Of a stretch of DNA of 64,000 nt, positions 1-7,130 are shown piece by piece. Made by a program: the position numbers and the translations under genes. This DNA is from Sandaracinaceae bacterium (GTDB lineage: Bacteria > Myxococcota_A > Polyangia > Polyangiales > Sandaracinaceae), in assembly GCA_020633195.1 (NCBI GenBank), contig JACKEC010000017.1, positions 124,001-188,000 of the forward strand. The letters run 5' to 3'. How positions within the stretch are numbered: the first letter of the stretch is position 1; every line of letters starts with the position of its first letter. The notes below the pieces were generated by a model. It saw only the letters and a list, made by a program, of their open reading frames with translations. It was not told the origin of the DNA and searched no databases.

Positions 1-2
1 CC

Positions 3-305
3 GGCGCCTCGGTCGGCTATCGCAGCCCCGTGAAGGAGCAGGCGAGCCCCGGAACCCTGGCCATCGTCGTCGGGAGCATCCTCCTGACGGGCGGCCTGCT
101 CGGCGGCGCGGGGCTCATCCTCGCGATGCTCATCTCGGCCTTCGGGGACGTCGCCTTCGTCGAGGCCTCGCAGCGGTCCCGGGTGCTGTCCGAGGGGATC
201 CAGGACGCGGTCGGCTACGGAGGCTGCTTCGGCGGCGGCGTGGGAGGCTTCGGCGCCGTCCTGATCGCCCTCGGCGTCCGCCGCCGCCGGGCCGCGCGTC
301 GCTAG
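3..305 (+). CDS. Membrane protein, C-terminal part (5' end outside window)
   Basis: The frame is open from the first bases of the window, so this is probably the end of a longer gene. A GTG at 30 would give a 91-residue protein but has no clear ribosome binding site. Counted from that GTG there are two glycine-rich hydrophobic segments, about residues 9-36 and 62-84, and an Arg-rich cytoplasmic end (RRRRAARR). Its TAG stop and the TAG stop of the convergent gene lie in the same CTAG tetranucleotide at 302-305. No family was recognised. Confidence 0.55.
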   Translation, partial: GASVGYRSPVKEQASPGTLAIVVGSILLTGGLLGGAGLILAMLISAFGDVAFVEASQRSRVLSEGIQDAVGYGGCFGGGVGGFGAVLIALGVRRRRAARR

Positions 306-1276
306 CGGAACGCTCCGCGTGAGCCGGCGCTCGCGCCGACCGCGGACAGGATGCGCACCGCGGCCTTGGCCTGATCGAGCGACGGCGCCTCGCGCCACAC
401 GATCTCGATGCGCCCCTCGCCGGTCTCGAGCCGCGCGGGGGCGACGCGCGCGAGCTCGGGCTCGACCTCGGGGCCGAGGAGGCCCTCGGGGACCGGCTCG
501 CCGAGCGCGCCTCCGTCGCCGATGAAGGTGTCGACCTCGGGGGTGCCGTCGCGGGCGTCGACGCGCGCGAGGTAGACGGGCTGATCGTCGCCCGGCCGGA
601 CGAGCAGCCGCACGTCCACGAGCCCGCGCCGCACGCGGACGCGCGGGCCCTCGTCGCTGCGCGCCTCGTAGGTGGCGTCGTCGATCGTGGAGAGGCCGCG
701 CAGGTGATCGGCGCCGTGGCGCGCGATCGCGGCGACGAGCTGCAGCGCCGCGTCGATCACGGCGGGATCCGACTCCGCGCCGTCCCACACGACGTCGACC
801 TCGGTGCCGTCGCTGCGGATCGTGAGCCCGCGCCGGATCGAGTCGGCGAGGGTCCGCACCTCCGGGGTCATCGCCGCGCCCGCGTTCCCCTGCACGGCTC
901 GCAAGCTGCTCGGCATCTCGATCTGCGCGGGCTCGGACACCAGCCGCGGCCGCGCCACGAACCGCGGCCCGGTCCCGAGCACGAACAGCGCGCGCGCCTT
1001 CGTGTGCGCCTCGGCGTCGGCCGTCACGGGCACCGAGAGGATCGCGGTCGCGGTGGCGTCGTCGCGCTCGACCACGAGCCGCAGCACCCGCGGCTCGAGG
1101 GACTTGCGCGACACCACCTCGAGGCGCCCCCCGATCGTCTCGGCGGTGCGCGCCCACAGCGCCTCGATCCCGTCCTGGTAGCTGCGCCCCCGCTTCGACG
1201 CGCCGACCGCCGCCGCGCCGACGCCGCCGAAGAGCAGCGCGACCACGGTGCCGATGACGATCCATTCGGGGCCCAC
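302..1276 (-). CDS. Membrane-anchored hypothetical protein
   Basis: A 324-residue protein starting at GTG with one N-terminal hydrophobic segment (about residues 5-26). The long soluble part is rich in charged residues and beta-forming stretches and carries no motif I recognise. The acidic second half (for example DDATYEARSDEGPRVRVRRG) looks like a small beta domain. A -10-like TACACC ends 7 nt before the GTG, which supports this start and suggests a leaderless message. An 8-bp-arm palindrome lies about 80 nt upstream and could bind a regulator. Function unknown. Confidence 0.75.
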   Translation of the reverse strand: MGPEWIVIGTVVALLFGGVGAAAVGASKRGRSYQDGIEALWARTAETIGGRLEVVSRKSLEPRVLRLVVERDDATATAILSVPVTADAEAHTKARALFVLGTGPRFVARPRLVSEPAQIEMPSSLRAVQGNAGAAMTPEVRTLADSIRRGLTIRSDGTEVDVVWDGAESDPAVIDAALQLVAAIARHGADHLRGLSTIDDATYEARSDEGPRVRVRRGLVDVRLLVRPGDDQPVYLARVDARDGTPEVDTFIGDGGALGEPVPEGLLGPEVEPELARVAPARLETGEGRIEIVWREAPSLDQAKAAVRILSAVGASAGSRGAFR

Positions 1277-1283
1277 GAGCAGA

Positions 1284-1289
1284 GGTGTA
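1284..1289 (-). promoter_or_regulatory. -10-like TACACC, 7 nt before GTG
   Basis: On the minus strand the hexamer TACACC ends 7 nt before the start codon at 1276. It departs from TANNNT at the last base, so it is one of the weaker members of the set. Confidence 0.35.
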
Positions 1290-1356
1290 GCAGGCCTCCG
1301 TCAGCCGATCGCTGCGCGGGGGCGCCGCTCCCTGCTGAGGATGGAGATTCGCCGAG

Positions 1357-1373
1357 CCGTTCTCGGAGAACGG
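1357..1373. promoter_or_regulatory. Palindrome CCGTTCTC-G-GAGAACGG, operator candidate
   Basis: Perfect 8-bp arms around one central base, about 80 bp upstream of the minus-strand gene that starts at 1276. The size and symmetry fit a dimeric repressor site. The regulator is not known. Confidence 0.4.
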
Positions 1374-1396
1374 TTCACATTCTACCCACGGGCTCG

Positions 1397-1563
1397 AATT
1401 TCGCGCAAAGGCCGCGAAAGGGGGCAAAGAGGTTTTCTAGAACCCCGACGCCAGGCGCCTCGGCGCCTCGAGGGTGCATGTTGGACCGTCGCCGTTCGAC
1501 GACCGGCCCGCGGCTCGCGCCCCCCTCTCCCCTTGGCTCCCTTCGCGCGCTTTGCGCGAAATT
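1397..1563. repeat. Small element bounded by inverted repeats (REP/MITE-like)
   Basis: The left arm AATTTCGCGCAAAG (1397-1410) is the exact reverse complement of 1550-1563. Similarity continues inward with a GCGAA/GGG/CAAAG pattern. The 167-bp unit is non-coding. Arms of the CGCAAAG type recur in intergenic palindromes of many high-GC bacteria, so a REP-like origin is more likely than an active transposon. No target duplication was identified. Confidence 0.45.
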
Positions 1564-1577
1564 CCCCGTACTTGCAC

Positions 1578-3035
1578 CTAGCGGAGCTCGTCGCAGGCCT
1601 GCCGGCTGCCGAGGTCGCAGGCGCGCTGGCGGAGCGCGCGCGCTCGGGCCGGGTCGGGGGTCTGGCCGCCGAGGCCGTCTGTCAGGTAGACGGACTGGTT
1701 CCGGCAGCACGCGGCGCTCCCGCCGGCGCAGCCGCGCTCGAAGAGGGTCCAGGCGCGCGCGCGGTCCTGCGGGAGGACGCCCTCGATGCCCTGGTGGAGC
1801 TGGACGCCGAGGCTGGTGCACGCGGTCCCGACGTGGCTGTCGCAGAGCCGGGAGAGCTCGGGGACGGCGGCGGCTCGATCGGGGAAGGGGCTCCGTCCCT
1901 CGAGCTGCATCCGCGCGGCCTCGGCGCAGGAGACCTGCTCGCCGTACCGGCACCCGAGGCGGAAGTGATCGAAGGCCTGTGCGTCGTTCGCCTCGACGCC
2001 CTGGCCGTTCTCGTAGAGGTAGCCGAGGTTGGCGCACGCCGTCCCCGCCTCCGCCTCGCACCCGCGCGACAGCAGCTCGTGCGCGCGGGTGAAGTCCCGC
2101 GGTCGGCCGCGGCCGAGGCGGTAGCACTCGCCGAGCTCGGCGCAGCCGGGCACGTGGTTGGCGTTGCACGCCTGCTCGAAGTGCTCGCAGGCGCCCTCTT
2201 CGTCGGCGGCGACGCCCTCTCCGTCGCGGAGCTGCACGCCCACGTTGAGGCAGGCCTCGGGGGTCCCGCCTTCGCACGCGAGGGTGAAGCTCACGAAGGC
2301 GAGGTTCTGGTTCGCCGGCACGCCTCGCTCGCCCCAGCCGTAGGCGACGCCCACCTCGAAGCACTCGCCGCGCTCGCCGCGGTCGCACGCGCGCTGCGAG
2401 AGCGCCGTGGCGCGCGGCCAGTCGACGGGGTCCGCGTCGCGGAGGCGCGCGGCCGCGAGGGCGCACGCGTGACCCTCGCCCGCCTCGCAGTCGCGCTCGA
2501 GGTCCTCGACGGGGCGCGGGATCCCGCACTGCTCGAAGCGCTGGTAGTCGTCGGTGCCGAACGCGCCGACGAAGCGGACGCTGCCCTCGCAGAGCGTGTC
2601 GCCGTCCCGCGCGGTGAACGAGTACCCGTTCCCGTCGTCGCTGCGATCGCCGATCTCGATCTCGGTTCGCCCCTCGTCCTCGAGGATCTGCCGCACGGCG
2701 TCCGAGCGATCGAGCAGGCCCGGCATCGCGAAGCCCGAGGTGAAGAGGTGGAAGCCGCCCGCGGCCAGCGCGAGCACCGGCGCGAGGCCGCCGAACCCGC
2801 GGCGGTATGCCTGGCCGCGGGCCGAGCGCAGCAGCTCCCAGCCGATCGCGATGCCTCCGAAGAGGATCGCCGTGCCGCCGGCCCCGACCTTGACGTAGTC
2901 CTGCCCGTTCAGCGTCAGGTGCGCGAAGAACGGCGCCATCGCCGCCACCGCCGCGATGAGCCCCGGCACGCTGAGCGCCTCCCACCACCGGCGCTGCGGC
3001 AGCTCGTACTCGTCGTCCCCCACCGGAAGACGCAT
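1578..3035 (-). CDS. Membrane-anchored Cys-rich Sel1-repeat protein
   Basis: A 485-residue protein. The first 100 residues hold three hydrophobic segments. A 60-residue linker follows, then from about residue 150 to the end come roughly eight Sel1-like repeats of 36-40 residues, each with a pair of cysteines (A-x-x-C-x-x-G pattern). This matches the disulfide-stabilised Sel1 repeats of Helicobacter Hcp proteins, so the domain is probably exported. Sel1 repeats act as protein-binding scaffolds, and the partner is unknown. I chose the ATG at 3035; a TTG 24 nt upstream is less likely. The dispersed palindromic repeat at 3073-3175 separates it from the gene upstream. Confidence 0.8.
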   Translation of the reverse strand: MRLPVGDDEYELPQRRWWEALSVPGLIAAVAAMAPFFAHLTLNGQDYVKVGAGGTAILFGGIAIGWELLRSARGQAYRRGFGGLAPVLALAAGGFHLFTSGFAMPGLLDRSDAVRQILEDEGRTEIEIGDRSDDGNGYSFTARDGDTLCEGSVRFVGAFGTDDYQRFEQCGIPRPVEDLERDCEAGEGHACALAAARLRDADPVDWPRATALSQRACDRGERGECFEVGVAYGWGERGVPANQNLAFVSFTLACEGGTPEACLNVGVQLRDGEGVAADEEGACEHFEQACNANHVPGCAELGECYRLGRGRPRDFTRAHELLSRGCEAEAGTACANLGYLYENGQGVEANDAQAFDHFRLGCRYGEQVSCAEAARMQLEGRSPFPDRAAAVPELSRLCDSHVGTACTSLGVQLHQGIEGVLPQDRARAWTLFERGCAGGSAACCRNQSVYLTDGLGGQTPDPARARALRQRACDLGSRQACDELR

Positions 3036-3072
3036 TGCATCCGTCCACCAGGGTCGCAAGCGCGGGCGTCAA

Positions 3073-3175
3073 GGCCTGTCGATAAATCGCCTCCGGCGAT
3101 TTCTCTCCGGCGAGGGGCAAGCCCCTCGCGCTCCCCACTGAGATCCCTCGGTCGCTTCGCGCCCTCGGGACTCAG
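3073..3175 (-). repeat. Dispersed triple-palindrome repeat, copy A
   Basis: Read on the minus strand, the unit starts CTGAGTCC, runs through a GC-rich imperfect hairpin to CTCAG, then a perfect hairpin GAGGGGC-TT-GCCCCTC and a perfect hairpin AATCGCC-GGA-GGCGATT, ending TTATCGACAG. The TGA in its first bases is the stop codon of the gene 3172-4836. Copies B (19968) and C (45286) have the same layout. Confidence 0.9.
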
Positions 3176-4836
3176 CCCGCGATGAGGCCGATGCTGTCGA
3201 TCTGGGGCTGCCCGGCGACGGTGTTGTCGACGTAGACGCCCACGGCCTCGACCGGTTGCAGGCCCGGCAGCTCGATCTCGAGCACGCGCGCGCCGCTCGC
3301 CGCCTCGGGCGCGGCCTTCCAGATCAGCGACTCACCCGCGGGGTGGACCAGCGTCACCGCGAACGTGGCGCCGGCGCCGTGCGTCTCGAAGATCCGGATC
3401 GCCTCGGCCTTCGCGTCTCGTTCGAACGCGACCTCGAGCCAGTCGACCTTCGGGCCCCCCTCGGCGGGCGCCCACGCGCCGGGGAGATCGCCCGCGAGCG
3501 GGTAGATGCCGGGCGAGCCGGTCGCCGCGCCGGCGCCCCAGGACCCTCCGTGGCTGGACGAGGCGCGCGCGCTCGTGGGCCACGTCCCGCGCCACCGGGC
3601 GCGCCAGTCGCGGCTCATCATGTCGAAGAACGAGTGGCGCGCTCCGCGACCGACCGGCGCGCCGTCGAAGCCCGCGAGCAGGCGCTCTCGGAGCGTCGCG
3701 CTGCGCCGGCCTCGGTAGGCGGCCGCGAGCGCGAGCTCGGCCTCGACCCGGCGGCGCGGCGTGGTGAGCAGGGCGACGCTGTCGATCTCGCACCAGTAGT
3801 CCCCCGAGTTGTCGATCCGGACCCAGACGCGCTCGATCGGCTCGCAGGTCGCCAGGTCGACCTCGAGCACGCGCGCCTGCCGCACCGGCAGCGCTTCGCG
3901 CTCGCCCTCCCACACGCTCGTCAGCTCCGATCCGCGCCCGACGCGCAGCTCCACCGCGCCGCCGGGCGCGCAGGTCTCGAAGACGCGGACCGCGCGGACG
4001 GGGGGCGTGTCGGGCGGGAAGACCGCCTCGATCCACTCGTAGTCGCTCGTCCGCTGCTTGGGCGCCCACGCGCCGCTGTGGTCGCCGGCCTTCGGCCAGA
4101 CGTTCGGGCGGCCCACGATCTGCTCGGCGCTCCAGCCGGTGGGGCTCCACTCGCTCGAGGCGCGGGCCGCGATCGGCCAGACGCCGCGCGAGGCGACGAG
4201 GCTGTCGATCCCCTCGATCTCTCGGCGCGTGTAGCGCCGCGCCTTCGCCTCGCCGCCCGACGTCGGTTCGCTCGCGTCCACGGGGAGCAGGACCGGCGCG
4301 TCGGCGCTCACGAGCGCGACGGTGTCGATCTCCACCCACCAGCCCTGGGCGTTGTCGATGTAGACGCGGACGGCGTGCACGTCGCGCGGCTCGCTCAAGG
4401 TCACGTCGAGGAGCTGGCCGCCGGTCCCGAGGCTCGCGTCGGGGGCGCCGAGCCACGCGAGCTCGAGGCCGCCGCCGCAGTCGATCGCCACCGCGTAGAC
4501 GGCGCCGGGGGCGCAGGTCTCGAACACGCGGACGATGGTCGTCGGCGGGCCCGGGTCGAAGCGCAGCTCGAGCCACTCGACCGGTGAGCGCAGCGCGCTC
4601 GGCGCCCAGGCGCCTCGCCGATCTCCGCCGAGGGGCCAGACCTTCGGGCGCCCGCAGGCCTGGGCCGCCTTCCATGACGCGAGGCGGTACTCGCTCGACG
4701 CCGAAGCGGAGACGGGCCACGTCGCGCCGCGGTGCACGTCGAGCCCCCGCGCGACCGACGCCGGGGTCCGGCGCCCCTCGCCGAAGGTCCCGCCGGGGTA
4801 GCCCGACGCGATGTCCCGCAGGCCGAGCTCGCTCAT
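3172..4836 (-). CDS. Three-repeat beta-sandwich protein, discoidin-like
   Basis: A 554-residue protein built from three copies of a domain of about 150 residues (roughly 35-175, 215-365 and 415-554). Each copy carries the order WP-x-A-ASS, G-x-P-x-VWP/IYP, GD-x-x-GAWAP, a WLE/WIE strand, RxFETxAPGA, an ARVLEV-type strand and VxxDN...EIDSxAL. The pattern resembles F5/8 type C or other carbohydrate-binding beta-sandwich modules, but no family can be named with certainty. There is no signal peptide, so it may be cytoplasmic. TAGGAT ends 6 nt before the ATG. Its TGA stop lies inside dispersed repeat copy A. Confidence 0.8.
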   Translation of the reverse strand: MSELGLRDIASGYPGGTFGEGRRTPASVARGLDVHRGATWPVSASASSEYRLASWKAAQACGRPKVWPLGGDRRGAWAPSALRSPVEWLELRFDPGPPTTIVRVFETCAPGAVYAVAIDCGGGLELAWLGAPDASLGTGGQLLDVTLSEPRDVHAVRVYIDNAQGWWVEIDTVALVSADAPVLLPVDASEPTSGGEAKARRYTRREIEGIDSLVASRGVWPIAARASSEWSPTGWSAEQIVGRPNVWPKAGDHSGAWAPKQRTSDYEWIEAVFPPDTPPVRAVRVFETCAPGGAVELRVGRGSELTSVWEGEREALPVRQARVLEVDLATCEPIERVWVRIDNSGDYWCEIDSVALLTTPRRRVEAELALAAAYRGRRSATLRERLLAGFDGAPVGRGARHSFFDMMSRDWRARWRGTWPTSARASSSHGGSWGAGAATGSPGIYPLAGDLPGAWAPAEGGPKVDWLEVAFERDAKAEAIRIFETHGAGATFAVTLVHPAGESLIWKAAPEAASGARVLEIELPGLQPVEAVGVYVDNTVAGQPQIDSIGLIAG

Positions 4837-4842
4837 CCGGCG

Positions 4843-4848
4843 ATCCTA
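4843..4848 (-). promoter_or_regulatory. -10 element TAGGAT, 6 nt before ATG
   Basis: A TANNNT match on the minus strand that ends 6 nt before the start at 4836. A leaderless transcript is predicted. Confidence 0.5.
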
Positions 4849-4915
4849 CACGGCCGCGCCGTCGGGCGAGGCCACGGAGTCCGCGCGACCCGTAGCATCG
4901 CAAGGCGCATTGCCC

Positions 4916-6292
4916 TCAAGGCGCGGCGCGGGTCCGGACGACGCGGAAGCTCGGCCCCGCGGTGTCGATGTCGAGGACGTCGTAGATCGCGCTCGTGAGC
5001 TCCTCGTCGGGGCCGTAGTCGAGCGGGCCGGAGGCGCCGACCACGTCGATGGGGTCGGGCGCGCTGCGAAGCTCCTCGATGATCGAGAGGAAGTTCGAGC
5101 CGAGCAGCGCGCGCGGCGTGCCGGTGCCGGACATGCGGTTGATGCCCTCGGCGATGCCTTGCCCGGTCAGCTCGTCGCTGTCCCCGAGGGCGTAGCCGGC
5201 CCCGAGGAGCACCAGCGCGGTAGCGTCGTAGGCGTGCGCGGTGAACGAGAACGAGAGCGGGTTCTCGCCGCCGTTCGCGGCCATGTAGTTCGAGACGAAC
5301 TCGTTGGTGATGATCGTGTCCGGCGCCGACGGGCGGGTCGCGCGGACCTGGCCGAAGCGGGCGCTGCCACTCGTGGTCCGGGTGAACAGGTCCTCGTTGG
5401 CGGCGGCGTCCGGGAGGAAGATCGGCAGGCCGTCGTAGGTCGCGTTCCCGGCGGCCGCGTCGAGGAAGGCGGCGGCGTCGGCGACCTGCGAGGAGATGAA
5501 GAGCACCCCGTCGGGGCGGGTGCCCTCGACGACCGCGCTGGCCGCGCCTGCGATCGCGGGCACGTCGGCGAACTGCGGGGTCGCGCCGATCGTGATGCCG
5601 GCCGGCGCGGCGCGCATCTGCACGAGCACCGAGAGGCTCTGGCCGTAGGTGTCGTTCTGGCGGGTGACGATCCCGACCGTGGTCGCGCCCGCGTCGACGA
5701 GCTCCTGGATGATCACGTCGGCCTGCAGGTTGTCCGGCGGCGCGGTGCGCCACAGGAGGCCCGGCGTGCCCGGGTCGATGCCGCCGAGCTGCGTGGCCGT
5801 CGCCGACGGCGAGATCACGAGCACGCCGTCGTCGCGGTGCGACGCGAAGACCGCCTCGACGTTCGACGACGACGACGGCCCGACGATCGCGGGGACGCCG
5901 GCGCGGATCAGGTGATCGGCGGCGTCGGTGGCGGGCGCCACCGAGGTGTCGCAGTGGAGCAGCGCGACGAGGCGGCCGTCGATCCCCGAGCGCTCGTCGA
6001 GCGCCGAGACGGCGAGGCGCGCGGCCTTCTCGCGCGCGAGCTGGTTGGGGCTCGTGCGGTCGAAGATCGTGCCGATGACGATCGCCTCCGGATCGTTGGC
6101 CGCCTCCGCGGGGAAGAGCTCCGGACACGTCGGGGTGATCGCGCTCTCGCAGAGGCCGGTCTCCGTGTCGCAGTAGAAGCCGCCGCCGAACACCGAGCGG
6201 CACTGCGCGCTCGTCTGGCAGTCGTCCCGCGTCGGGTTCCCGAGCGAGCACCCGCTGAGGCAGAGCAGCGCGACGAGGGTAGGGGCTCGCAT
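4916..6292 (-). CDS. ABC-type branched-chain amino-acid-binding-like lipoprotein
   Basis: A 458-residue type I periplasmic binding protein of the Leu/Ile/Val (LivK, PF13458) type. The signal ends in lipobox LSGC (about residues 12-15). A Cys-rich linker follows (DDCQTSAQCRSVFGGGFYCDTETGLC). Then comes the two-lobe fold with IGTIFDRTSPNQ, an AIVGPSSSS hinge-type loop and VVISPSATA-like elements. No permease or ATPase gene is nearby, so a sensory role is more likely than transport. The ATG overlaps the TGA of the upstream TPR gene (TGATG), giving a three-gene operon behind a protein kinase. The ligand is unknown. Confidence 0.85.
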   Translation of the reverse strand: MRAPTLVALLCLSGCSLGNPTRDDCQTSAQCRSVFGGGFYCDTETGLCESAITPTCPELFPAEAANDPEAIVIGTIFDRTSPNQLAREKAARLAVSALDERSGIDGRLVALLHCDTSVAPATDAADHLIRAGVPAIVGPSSSSNVEAVFASHRDDGVLVISPSATATQLGGIDPGTPGLLWRTAPPDNLQADVIIQELVDAGATTVGIVTRQNDTYGQSLSVLVQMRAAPAGITIGATPQFADVPAIAGAASAVVEGTRPDGVLFISSQVADAAAFLDAAAGNATYDGLPIFLPDAAANEDLFTRTTSGSARFGQVRATRPSAPDTIITNEFVSNYMAANGGENPLSFSFTAHAYDATALVLLGAGYALGDSDELTGQGIAEGINRMSGTGTPRALLGSNFLSIIEELRSAPDPIDVVGASGPLDYGPDEELTSAIYDVLDIDTAGPSFRVVRTRAAP

Positions 6293-7113
6293 CAGAACCT
6301 CCCCATCAGGCCGAAGGAGGCGCCGTTCGGTCCCACCCGCACGTCGGGCTGCAGGGAGACTTGCTCTGTGCTCGACCCGCCGCTCGAGCCGCCGCCGCCC
6401 GAGCCGGCCGCGCCCACGATGAGCAGCACGAGCCCCGCCGCCGCGACGACGCCGCCGCCGATCATCCCGATGTCGGCGAGCAGCGCGTAGAGCTCGGCGT
6501 CGGCGATCTGCCCTTCGGCGCCGCCGGTGCAGTAGAGCGCGCCGTCCGTGGACTCGCGACAGGGGGCGTCGGCGCCACCCTGCACGCCGTCGCGCGCGTC
6601 GAGCGCGAGGACCCCGAACACGACCCCGGCCGCCACGAGCGCGACGCCGCCGGCGGCGACCGCGATGCCGGGCACGAGGAGCCCGCCGGTGCCACCGCCC
6701 GAGCGTTGCCGCGGGGGCTCGCTCTCGGCGCGCGTGCGCAGGTTCGTGATGCGGGTCTGGAGGGTGGCGCGCTCGTTCGGCTGCGAGCTCGGGAGGTAGC
6801 CCTCGAGCATCTGCGCGGCGTCGGCGTAGCGACCGAGCCGCTCGTAGGCGTTCGCGAGGTTGTAGAGCAACAGCGGCCGAGGGCTGAGCCGGTAGGCCTC
6901 CGACCACGCGTCGACGGAGTCCTCGTACCGGCCCTCGGTGTAGGCCGCGGAGCCCGCCTCGTAGAGCTGCAGGGCGCGCGCGTCGGAGGCGCTGTCGACC
7001 TGCGCGAGCGCGCTCGAAGCCCACGGCACCGAGACGAAGACCAGCGCCGCCGCGAGCCACGAGGGGACGGCCGAGGTCCGGGACCGACGATCCGAGGGGT
7101 GCCGCGAGGTCAC
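6292..7113 (-). CDS. TPR protein with two C-terminal membrane segments
   Basis: A 273-residue protein with a signal-like N terminus ending ALAQ (about residue 38). Two tetratricopeptide-like repeats follow (AxxLYEAGSAAYTEGRYEDSV and LLYNLANAYERLGRYADAA). Two hydrophobic segments (about 145-170 and 215-240) bracket a small domain with two cysteines. It sits between a Ser/Thr kinase (17 nt gap) and a binding lipoprotein (TGATG overlap), so it probably bridges the periplasmic sensor and the kinase. TAGCCT ends 6 nt before the GTG start, so the gene may also be transcribed on its own. Confidence 0.8.
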   Translation of the reverse strand: MTSRHPSDRRSRTSAVPSWLAAALVFVSVPWASSALAQVDSASDARALQLYEAGSAAYTEGRYEDSVDAWSEAYRLSPRPLLLYNLANAYERLGRYADAAQMLEGYLPSSQPNERATLQTRITNLRTRAESEPPRQRSGGGTGGLLVPGIAVAAGGVALVAAGVVFGVLALDARDGVQGGADAPCRESTDGALYCTGGAEGQIADAELYALLADIGMIGGGVVAAAGLVLLIVGAAGSGGGGSSGGSSTEQVSLQPDVRVGPNGASFGLMGRF

Positions 7114-7119
7114 GGCCCC

Positions 7120-7125
7120 AGGCTA
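7120..7125 (-). promoter_or_regulatory. -10 element TAGCCT, 6 nt before GTG
   Basis: A TANNNT hexamer in the 17-bp gap between the kinase and the TPR gene. It would give an internal, leaderless transcript for the last two genes of the operon. Confidence 0.4.
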
Positions 7126-7130
7126 CCTCA

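Larger units (their letters stand above)
1277..1577. other. Gene-free stretch with terminal inverted repeats
   Basis: These 301 bases separate two minus-strand genes. They hold a 17-bp palindrome (1357-1373) and an element bounded by a perfect 14-bp inverted repeat (1397-1410 with 1550-1563). The similarity of the arms continues imperfectly inward to about 35 bp. No coding potential was found between the arms. Local base composition, with AAAG and TTTC runs, is less GC-rich than the flanks. Confidence 0.6.

Noticed and set aside
3073..3138. A peptide beginning MGSARGLPLAGEK encoded by the dispersed repeat
   Set aside because: The same peptide appears at other copies only because the palindromic DNA is repeated. 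The hairpins vary in loops, not in synonymous positions, so selection is on structure.
1375..3138. Alternative frame through the Sel1 gene
   Set aside because: It is Arg/Pro-rich without domain structure, while the other frame gives clear Cys-rich Sel1 repeats.
4916..6292. Amino-acid ABC transporter operon
   Set aside because: No permease or ATPase genes accompany the binding protein.
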